Shown: in pieces, positions 7,075 to 12,320 of the stretch
Layout: each line of letters starts with the position of its first letter
Position numbering within the stretch: position 1 is the first letter of the stretch
NCBI GenBank assembly: GCA_050999295.1
Contig: JBPCPI010000213.1
Location: 1 to 12,320, forward strand
DNA length: 12,320 nt
Direction: 5' to 3'
Source of the DNA: JACCQS01 sp050999295
Lineage (GTDB): Bacteria > Actinomycetota > Actinomycetes > Mycobacteriales > Geodermatophilaceae
Made by a program: the position numbers and the translations under genes
The notes under the pieces: generated by a model
Told to the model about the DNA's origin: nothing
Seen by the model: only the letters and a program-made list of their open reading frames with translations
Databases searched by the model: none

Positions 7075-7571
7075 GACGTGTGAACATCAGATCGCAGGAG
7101 TAGCCCGTTGTCGATGCGGTGCTCTCCTCCATTGGCGATCGGGCGGATGTGAGCGGCCTCTAGGACGCGTCTAATGCGATCGCCGGTGACCGCACAGCGT
7201 CGACTGTATGCATATAGAACCACCGCCTTGAACGACTGCTGCCCCAGGCGGGGTCGGACCAGTATCGGATCACCTCGCGTCGGCCCTGGCCCGTACCAAG
7301 CATCGTTGCCCGGGTCGAGGGCACTTGCTTCGAGGATCTGGTTCAGGGCAAGTTCGAGGCCGGCGGATTCTGCTGCGGGGGTGGCGTATTCATAGGTCTT
7401 CCCCTGCACGATGTTCGAGGCGAAGTCGGCTGGCGCCACGAGTACCTCCTCAGGCCGGAAGAACCGGACATCACGAATGAAGACACACCCGATAGTCGGA
7501 TCCTCGTGTGGCCCAATGGCTGCTCGTCGATAGCGACCGACGCGACGGCGCATCTCCGCCAGGCCAGGCAC
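6948..7571 (-). pseudogene. HNH restriction-type endonuclease gene, broken at both ends
   Basis: The open frame has 207 codons from GTG7571. Family-like sequence runs from about 7585 (GRANGVPGLAEMRRR, partly before the GTG) to about 7077. It contains IVQGKTYEY, VRPRLGQQSFKAVVLYAYSRR, and the HNH core CAVTGDRIRRVLEAAHI (first His), DNGLLL (Asn) and RSDVH (last His). Intact relatives as I recall them are near 300 residues, begin with a DxxWFxFL N-terminus, and continue past the last His with LFDRGY and about 80 more residues. Here the frame goes out of register right after RSDVHT: the last about 42 codons overlap the HIRAN remnant in a different frame. The first about 80 family residues are absent from this strand, but part of them is on the + strand at 7606-7674. 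The HNH residues survive but the fold is unlikely to be complete. Confidence 0.7.
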
Positions 7572-7605
7572 GCCGTTCGCCCGGCCGGTGGCTGAGAATT
7601 ACGCC

Positions 7606-7698
7606 GTGCGGGCGTACGTAGGAGTGACCGACCAATCCTGGTTCGAATTCCTCGCTGCGCACCCGAGCGTCGCGCCGTGCGAGCCAAGTGGTCAGTAA
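7606..7698 (+). pseudogene. Inverted N-terminal fragment of an HNH endonuclease of the same family
   Basis: GTG7606 opens a 30-codon frame on the + strand reading MRAYVGVTDQSWFEFLAAHP and then SVAPCEPSGQ, ending at TAA 7696-7698. The first 22 residues match the N-terminus I know from the HNH family whose body lies on the opposite strand at about 7077-7585. Similarity ends near 7674, about 10 bp before palindrome copy 2, and the stop is inside the palindrome arm. The fragment and the body are head to head and about 20 bp apart, and the about 55 residues that should join them are missing. It is too short to be a functional gene. Confidence 0.6.
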
Positions 7699-7742
7699 CT
7701 GCAAGGAACAAGGCCCCTGGGTTTGCAATTACTGACCACTCG
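7685..7742. repeat. Long imperfect palindrome, copy 2
   Basis: The left arm is CAAGTGGTCAGTAACTGCAA (7685-7704). The right arm 7723-7742 is its reverse complement with two differences, around an 18-nt centre. Relative to copy 1, arm positions 11 and 14 changed in both arms together (A to G and G to A), so pairing was preserved. It sits 23 bp past the stop of the Fic gene and directly abuts the broken HNH N-terminal fragment. Confidence 0.75.
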
Positions 7743-7765
7743 GGGGAAGTGGCCATCATCGCTAT

Positions 7766-8986
7766 CTAGCCGCGGTTGCGTCTGCCTGCTCGGGCGGCAA
7801 AATCGTCAAGTGCGGCGAGCACTTCGCGCGACCTCCATATGCGGCCGCGCTTCGAGCCGGTGAGCTCGGTGAGTACGCCCGCCTCTACGAGCGGCGCGAT
7901 CGGTCGGAGGGCATTGGCTGCGGATAAGCCCAGTTCCCCGGCTACTACTGCCGAGTCGATGACAGGCTGTCGCAGAAGCAGTTCCGCTAGACGCCAAGCT
8001 GCGGAATCGCGACGAGCGGGGATCCTGTCCCTCCACTCTGCGCGGAGCTGGTTCAGGTCGGTCACAAGTTGGCGACCGTTGGCGATGGCGGTGACTGCGG
8101 CTGTGGCCACTTGTTCGACGATGGGCGCTGGGTCGCCGTTTCGGTAGTCGGTGAGGCTGCTGAAGTAGGCCTGCGTATCGGTCAACAACCCAGCGGAGAC
8201 TGGGACCGTGACCTTCCTAGTCAGGCCGTGGCCACGGAGCATCGCGTGGATCAGCGCACGTCCGGTACGGCCATTCCCGTCGGTGAACGGGTGGATGGTC
8301 TCGAACTGGGCATGCGCGATCGCGGCCTGGGTCAGTAGCGGCACGTCAGAACGCTGAGTGAAGCGGACAAGGTCATCTATTGCCGCGACCACGCGGCTGT
8401 GATGCGGGGGGACGAAGGCCGCTCCGTGCGGCCCGAAGGAATCGCCTCCGATCCACACTTGCTCGGTCCGCCAGAGGCCAGGCCTTTCTGATGGGTTGTT
8501 CTGCATCAGGGCTGCATGCATGGCAAGGATGGCGTCGGCATCCAGGCAGTCAGCCAGTGCGATCGCCGCCTTCATCGCGTCGACGTTGCCGACGATCTCG
8601 GTGGCATTGCGCTTGTCGGGGCTGCCCAGTTCAGCCAGGGCGATCGCCTGGGCGCTGGATGTGAGGTTCTCGATCCTCGATGACGAGGCCGACTCCGAAC
8701 GCAGCAAGACAGCGGCGAAGGGCGCAAGTTCAGAGCCGATTTCGGCGTCGAATCGTGACACCTCGGCTGTCGCCTCATCGGCAAGTGCGGCGATGGGACC
8801 CGGGATATGCAGGCTGAGGTCTGCGATCGTTGGGACGACGGCGGCGCGGTAAGGGCCGCTGTGTCGCTCACGTACCCTGCGAGAAACCAGATCTGGGGAA
8901 ATGCTGGGAGTCCAGACGATGTCTTCCCATCCGACCGCGGGCCACGGCTCGGCAAGCTCCCCCTCGGGCTCCCTACCTGATGACAT
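7766..8986 (-). CDS. Fic-domain protein (AMPylase type) with N-terminal inhibitory motif and C-terminal winged helix
   Basis: The product has 406 residues. The Fic active-site motif is intact, HPFTDGNGRTGR (232-243, catalytic H232). The flap region PGLWRTEQVWIGG and FVPP (169-194) is also present. An inhibitory-helix motif of the (S/T)xxxE(G/N) type is seen as SSRIEN (102-107), with E106 as the glutamate that in class II Fic proteins blocks productive ATP binding. Residues about 335-400 look like a winged helix-turn-helix (VVAGELGLSAANALRPIAPLVEAG), found in many Fic proteins with DNA-binding or self-regulating roles. The expected activity is transfer of AMP from ATP to a protein hydroxyl in the cytoplasm; the target is unknown. 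No antitoxin gene is adjacent, in keeping with inhibition inside the same chain. ATG8986 has no ribosome binding site but lies close to a -10-like TAATAT, so the mRNA may be leaderless. Confidence 0.92.
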   Translation of the reverse strand: MSSGREPEGELAEPWPAVGWEDIVWTPSISPDLVSRRVRERHSGPYRAAVVPTIADLSLHIPGPIAALADEATAEVSRFDAEIGSELAPFAAVLLRSESASSSRIENLTSSAQAIALAELGSPDKRNATEIVGNVDAMKAAIALADCLDADAILAMHAALMQNNPSERPGLWRTEQVWIGGDSFGPHGAAFVPPHHSRVVAAIDDLVRFTQRSDVPLLTQAAIAHAQFETIHPFTDGNGRTGRALIHAMLRGHGLTRKVTVPVSAGLLTDTQAYFSSLTDYRNGDPAPIVEQVATAAVTAIANGRQLVTDLNQLRAEWRDRIPARRDSAAWRLAELLLRQPVIDSAVVAGELGLSAANALRPIAPLVEAGVLTELTGSKRGRIWRSREVLAALDDFAARAGRRNRG

Positions 8987-8992
8987 AGACGG

Positions 8993-8998
8993 ATATTA
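8993..8998 (-). promoter_or_regulatory. Candidate -10 box of the Fic gene (leaderless transcript)
   Basis: On the minus strand TAATAT (pattern TANNNT) ends 6 nt before the ATG at 8986. With initiation about 7 nt after the -10 box, the transcript would begin at or next to the start codon. This fits the lack of a ribosome binding site and the frequent leaderless mRNAs of Actinomycetota. No good -35 box is visible. Confidence 0.4.
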
Positions 8999-9001
8999 TC
9001 A

Positions 9002-9052
9002 TCATTTATGGCTCTAAATGAAAATAAGGGCGGGCAATCTTCATTTAAATGA
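9002..9052. promoter_or_regulatory. AT-rich double palindrome, candidate operator upstream of the Fic gene
   Basis: TCATTTA (9002-9008) and TAAATGA (9015-9021) are perfect inverted half-sites around 6 bp. TCATTTAAATGA (9041-9052) is a perfect 12-bp palindrome made of the same half-sites. The first overlaps the expected -35 to -10 region of the Fic promoter. The stretch is markedly AT-rich against its surroundings. Autoregulation by the winged-helix part of the Fic protein is a reasonable guess, not shown. Confidence 0.45.
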
Positions 9053-9065
9053 GGCCGCTAAGGAG

Positions 9066-9428
9066 TCAAGTCCAGGTCAGGACGCGCTTGCGCCATACGT
9101 AGATCAGCACCACTGCAAGCAGGCCGACGAAGACCCCCATCTCCACCAGCGCCGTCATACCGAACCCCGGGTCGGCAAAGATCGTGGCCCAGGGAAAGAG
9201 GAAGATCGCCTCGACAGCGAAGACCACGTAGAGGAACGCGTACACGAAGTAGCGGATCTGGGACTGTGCCCATCCCTCGCCGACGGGGTCGACGCCGCTC
9301 TCGTAGGTCCGAAAGCCCTCGCTGCCAGCGGAGCGGTCAGGTGCAAGCAGTGCGTTCAGCGCCCCCGCGCCGGCGATCAGGACGACCCCTATGATCAACA
9401 GGACGCCGACGGTGACATAGCCACTCAT
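9066..9428 (-). CDS. nuoA: NADH-quinone oxidoreductase (complex I) subunit A
   Basis: The product has 120 residues with three membrane segments (about 4-28, 60-82, 92-113) and the family signature between the first two: YESGVDPVGEGW (42-53), then QIRYFVYAFLYVVFAVEAIF with the conserved in-membrane acidic E73. NuoA is a small membrane subunit at the quinone/proton-channel junction of complex I. Length and ends look complete. AGGAGG (9434-9439 on the minus strand) sits 5 nt before ATG9428, a strong ribosome binding site. It is divergent from korA. In most genomes nuoB follows nuoA at once; here the next gene downstream is Fic, 79 bp away, so it is either an orphan copy or the severed head of a nuo operon. 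Confidence 0.93.
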   Translation of the reverse strand: MSGYVTVGVLLIIGVVLIAGAGALNALLAPDRSAGSEGFRTYESGVDPVGEGWAQSQIRYFVYAFLYVVFAVEAIFLFPWATIFADPGFGMTALVEMGVFVGLLAVVLIYVWRKRVLTWT

Positions 9429-9602
9429 CCGGGCCTCCTGATGTCGAGATCGGTGGGTGCTACCGCGAGCTAAAGGCTAGGCCACAAAGCTTGCTGCGGC
9501 GCACGTCACATTGCGCTTTTTGTTCGGCGAACGGGCATACGATGGCAACCAACGGGTAGCAGAAAAGGCTCTATCGAGACGGCAGTGGAGGTCGCGCACT
9601 CT
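9429..9602. promoter_or_regulatory. Divergent promoter region of nuoA and korA
   Basis: This gap should hold promoters for both directions. A -10-like TACGAT lies at 9538-9543 on the + strand, and an 11-bp palindrome GTTCGGCGAAC at 9522-9532 just upstream of it could bind a regulator. No convincing -35 box at standard spacing was found, so the assignments are weak. Confidence 0.3.
9587..9591 (+). promoter_or_regulatory. korA: Ribosome binding site that favours the GTG at 9603 for korA
   Basis: GGAGG at 9587-9591 is 11 nt before GTG9603. The alternative GTG9585 overlaps this motif and has no comparable site in front of it. The GTG9603 start gives MTKPVLLIDRVVIRLAGDSGDG, matching where KorA homology begins. 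Confidence 0.6.
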
Positions 9603-11477
9603 GTGACCAAACCAGTACTCCTGATCGATCGCGTTGTCATTCGCCTGGCCGGGGATTCCGGGGACGGAATGCAACTCACCGGTGACCGCTTCACCGCCGA
9701 GACCGCCTCGTTCGGGAACGACCTGTCGACCCTGCCTAACTTCCCCGCCGAGATCCGCGCTCCGGCCGGCACACTGCCGGGGGTCTCCTCGTTCCAGTTG
9801 CACTTCGCCGATCACCACATCATGACGCCAGGCGATGCCCCGGACGTACTCGTGGCGATGAATCCAGCGGCGCTGCGGGCGAACCTCGGCGATCTGCCAC
9901 GCGGCAAGACGATCATCGCCAACGCCGACGAGTTCGCCGGCCGCAGCCTGACCAAGGTCGGTTATGTCGAGAACCCGCTCGAGGACGACTCGCTTGCCGA
10001 TTATCAACTCATCTCGGTTCCGCTGACTTCGCTCACCCTGGAAGCGCTCAAGGACTCCGGCCTGGGCAAGAAGGAGGCCGAGCGGGCCAAGAACATGTTC
10101 GCGCTTGGCCTGCTGTCCTGGATGTACAACCGGCCGACCGAGGGCACGATCGCATTCCTGCACAAGCGCTTCGCCAGCAAGCCCGAGATCGCCGAGTCCA
10201 ACATCACCGCCTTCCGGGCGGGTTACAACTATGGCGACACGACCGAGGCCTTCGCGGTCTCCTACGAGATCAAGCCGGCCGCGATGCCGCCCGGGGTCTA
10301 CCGCAACATCAACGGAAACTTAGCTCTGGCCTACGGACTGGTGGCCGCAGCCAAGCAAACGGGGCTGCCGCTGTTCCTCGGCGCGTACCCGATCACTCCG
10401 GCCAGCGACATCCTGCACGAACTTGCCAAGCACAAGTCCTACGGCGTACGGACCTTCCAGGCCGAGGACGAGATCGCCGGAATCGGTGCGGCGCTTGGTG
10501 CTTCCTTCGGTGGTGCCTTGGGGGTCACGACGACGTCAGGACCTGGGGTGGCGCTGAAGGGCGAGACGATCGGGTTGGCCGTCTCGATGGAGCTTCCGCT
10601 GGTCATCGTCGACGTCCAGCGCGGCGGTCCCTCGACGGGTCTACCCACCAAGACCGAGCAGGCCGATCTCCTGATGGCGATGTTCGGCCGCAACGGCGAG
10701 TCCCCAGTGCCCATCGTTGCCGCGCGGTCACCCTCGGACTGCTTCGATGCGGCACTCGAAGCGGTACGCATCGCCACGACGTACATGACTCCGGTCTTCC
10801 TCCTCTCGGATGGCTACCTGGCCAATGGCTCCGAGCCCTGGCTGCTGCCGCACTCCGACGACCTGCCCGACCTGCGGCGGCCGTTCAGTACCGAGCCGAA
10901 CGGACCGGACGGGGAGTACCTGCCCTACCTGCGCGAACCGAAGACCCTGGCCCGCCCGTGGGCGGTGCCGGGAACCGCCGGGCTGCAGCACCGACTGGGC
11001 GGCCTCGAGAAATCCGACGGAGCCGGCGAGATCAACTACGAGCCGGCCAACCACGACTACATGGTCCGCACCCGTCAGGCCAAGGTGGACCGGATCGCTG
11101 ACGGCCTCCCGCCGACCGAGGTTGACGACCCAACGGGTGCGGCCCGGGTGCTGGTCCTGGGCTGGGGTTCGACGTACGGACCGATCGGCGCGGCCTGCCG
11201 TCGGCTGCGCGCGGACGGGCTCGAGATCGCCCAAGTGCATCTCCGCCATCTCAATCCGTTCCCAAGCGATCTTGGGCCGGTGCTGAAGCGGTACGAGCGG
11301 GTCGTCGTACCGGAGATGAACCTGGGCCAACTGGCTCTGCTGCTGCGGGCGGAGTACCTGGTCGACATCGTCGGCTACAACCAGGTCCGCGGCCTGCCCT
11401 TCCGCGCCGCGGAACTCGCCGACGTCCTGCACGGCGTGATCACCGAGATAAGCGAGTCCGTGGGGGCAGCAAAGTGA
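9603..11477 (+). CDS. korA: 2-oxoacid (2-oxoglutarate):ferredoxin oxidoreductase, alpha subunit (fused gamma-alpha)
   Basis: The product has 624 residues from GTG9603 (630 if GTG9585 is used). The N-terminal gamma-type domain (about 8-190) opens with RLAGDSGDGMQLTGDRF and contains NFPAEIRAPAGT. The alpha, pyrimidine-binding domain begins near YPITPAS (262-268) and continues with EDEIAGIGAALGASF, TTSGPG and QRGGPSTGLPTKTEQADLL, which all mark this family. A C-terminal domain (LGWGSTYGPIG to NQVRGLPF) completes it. With KorB it interconverts 2-oxoglutarate plus CoA and succinyl-CoA plus CO2 using ferredoxin, in the cytoplasm. In actinobacteria this enzyme can replace or complement 2-oxoglutarate dehydrogenase, or run reductively. 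The stop overlaps the korB start (GTGA, 11474-11477). Substrate is assigned by family resemblance; other 2-oxoacids are not excluded. Confidence 0.93.
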   Translation: MTKPVLLIDRVVIRLAGDSGDGMQLTGDRFTAETASFGNDLSTLPNFPAEIRAPAGTLPGVSSFQLHFADHHIMTPGDAPDVLVAMNPAALRANLGDLPRGKTIIANADEFAGRSLTKVGYVENPLEDDSLADYQLISVPLTSLTLEALKDSGLGKKEAERAKNMFALGLLSWMYNRPTEGTIAFLHKRFASKPEIAESNITAFRAGYNYGDTTEAFAVSYEIKPAAMPPGVYRNINGNLALAYGLVAAAKQTGLPLFLGAYPITPASDILHELAKHKSYGVRTFQAEDEIAGIGAALGASFGGALGVTTTSGPGVALKGETIGLAVSMELPLVIVDVQRGGPSTGLPTKTEQADLLMAMFGRNGESPVPIVAARSPSDCFDAALEAVRIATTYMTPVFLLSDGYLANGSEPWLLPHSDDLPDLRRPFSTEPNGPDGEYLPYLREPKTLARPWAVPGTAGLQHRLGGLEKSDGAGEINYEPANHDYMVRTRQAKVDRIADGLPPTEVDDPTGAARVLVLGWGSTYGPIGAACRRLRADGLEIAQVHLRHLNPFPSDLGPVLKRYERVVVPEMNLGQLALLLRAEYLVDIVGYNQVRGLPFRAAELADVLHGVITEISESVGAAK

Positions 11478-12320
11478 CCGATATCGGCATGCCGACGCTC
11501 AAGCCCAAGGACTTCAAGACCGACCAAGAAGTCCGCTGGTGCCCGGGGTGCGGTGACTACATCATCTTGAACACGGTGCAGTCCTTCTTGCCCGAGATGA
11601 ACATCCGGCGTGAGGACATCGTGTTCGTGTCCGGAATCGGCTGCTCGTCGCGCTTCCCCTACTACGTGAACACCTACGGGCTGCACTCGATCCACGGCCG
11701 CGCCCCGGCGATCGCCACCGGCCTTGCCGCGTCACGACCGGACCTGTCCGTCTGGGTCGTGACCGGGGACGGTGACGCGCTCTCGATCGGCGGCAACCAC
11801 CTGATCCACGCCCTGCGGCGCAACGTGAACCTCACCATCCTGCTGTTCAACAACCGGATCTACGGCCTGACCAAGGGCCAGTACTCCCCCACGTCCGAAC
11901 TCGGCAAGATCACCAAATCCACGCCGATGGGTTCGCTGGATGCGCCGTTCAACCCGCTGTCGCTGGCGATCGGGGCCGAAGCGAGCTTCGTGGCCCGGGC
12001 CATGGACTCCGACCGCGCCGGCTTGCTCTCGGTGCTGCGGGCCGCGCATGAGCACCAGGGTGCGGCCTTCATCGAGATCTACCAGAACTGCAACATCTAC
12101 AACGACGGTGCCTTCGACGTGTTGAAAGATCCGGAGACCCGCGACGAGGCGATCGTCCCGTTGGTCACCGGCGAACCGATCCGGTTCGGCCGGGACGGCC
12201 GGATGGGTGTCGTCCGGGACCCGAACACCGGTGTCCTCGGCGTCGCCGAGGTGGCTTGCATCAGCGAGGACGAGATCGTCGTGCACGATCCGACGACCGA
12301 GGATCCGTCGTACGCGTTCG
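11474..12320 (+). CDS. korB: 2-oxoacid (2-oxoglutarate):ferredoxin oxidoreductase, beta subunit (partial, runs off the window)
   Basis: 282 codons are visible from GTG11474, and the frame is open to the end. The family is usually about 340-350 residues, so the C-terminus is missing only because the window ends. The thiamine-diphosphate motif is intact: GDGD (98-101) and NN (126-127). The [4Fe-4S] ligands are all present: C23 and C26 (WCPGCGDY), C57 (SGIGCSSRF) and C206 (QNCNIYND). KorB holds the thiamine diphosphate and the cluster that passes electrons to ferredoxin. The GTG overlaps the korA stop, so the two subunits are translationally coupled. Confidence 0.94.
   Translation, partial: MTDIGMPTLKPKDFKTDQEVRWCPGCGDYIILNTVQSFLPEMNIRREDIVFVSGIGCSSRFPYYVNTYGLHSIHGRAPAIATGLAASRPDLSVWVVTGDGDALSIGGNHLIHALRRNVNLTILLFNNRIYGLTKGQYSPTSELGKITKSTPMGSLDAPFNPLSLAIGAEASFVARAMDSDRAGLLSVLRAAHEHQGAAFIEIYQNCNIYNDGAFDVLKDPETRDEAIVPLVTGEPIRFGRDGRMGVVRDPNTGVLGVAEVACISEDEIVVHDPTTEDPSYAF

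Noticed and set aside
6520..7742. The two palindromes as terminal inverted repeats of an insertion sequence
   Set aside because: Each copy is itself a full palindrome rather than one half of an inverted pair, no transposase is encoded between them, and no target-site duplication was recognised.
7471..7759. 85- and 138-codon minus-strand frames across 7343-7759
   Set aside because: Their translations are out of frame with the HNH body and with the + strand HNH fragment and run through the palindrome. They have low-complexity Arg-rich composition and no motif.
9018..9473. 151-codon + strand frame opposite nuoA
   Set aside because: nuoA on the minus strand has clear family motifs and a strong ribosome binding site; this frame is its antisense shadow.
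10728..11432. 234-codon minus-strand frame inside korA
   Set aside because: It is antisense to well-conserved KorA sequence and its translation has no family features.
11732..12286. 184-codon minus-strand frame inside korB
   Set aside because: The + strand encodes KorB with all thiamine-diphosphate and iron-sulfur residues; the minus frame is a shadow.

Overview
The window looks like chromosomal DNA of a high-GC actinobacterium (Actinomycetota). The composition is strongly GC-rich, GTG starts and 4-bp stop/start overlaps are common, and the recognisable families (fused gamma/alpha KorA, the lipoprotein/LolD-type ATPase/FtsX cluster, HNH and HIRAN proteins of actinobacterial type) fit that group. 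The genus cannot be decided from the sequence.

Left part (44-6485, + strand): an export-type or lipoprotein-handling ABC cluster. Two paralogous secreted lipoproteins of an uncharacterised family (44-874 and 1047-1958) are followed by two LolD/MacB-type ATPases (1955-2674, 2671-3393) and a large FtsX/MacB-type permease (3383-6485). The second lipoprotein and everything after it overlap end to start and form one operon. A double pair of 11-bp-spaced TCAG repeats (935-974) lies upstream of it. The permease reading frame is broken twice, by an in-frame TAA at 4967 and a frameshift near 5540, so the system is probably dead or the assembly has errors there.

Middle part (6486-8986): an accessory, partly scrambled stretch. 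It holds the 3' remnant of a HIRAN-domain gene (6610-7074, -), fused to a 3'-truncated HNH endonuclease gene (about 7077-7585, -). The missing N-terminus of that HNH family is found on the opposite strand at 7606-7674. Two related 20-bp-arm palindromes (6520-6576 and 7685-7742) bracket this debris, and base changes in their arms are compensatory. Next comes an apparently intact Fic-domain AMPylase-type gene (7766-8986, -) with an AT-rich, palindrome-bearing promoter.

Right part (9066-12320): core energy metabolism. nuoA (-) is divergent from korA-korB (+), the 2-oxoacid (2-oxoglutarate):ferredoxin oxidoreductase. korB runs off the window. No nuoB follows nuoA; Fic lies there instead, which suggests that accessory DNA separated nuoA from its operon or that nuoA is an orphan.

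No tRNA, rRNA, CRISPR array or transposase gene was seen. No gene-free stretch exceeds 300 bases; the longest gaps (875-1046 and 9429-9602) are described below. Positions 1-43 show nothing recognisable.
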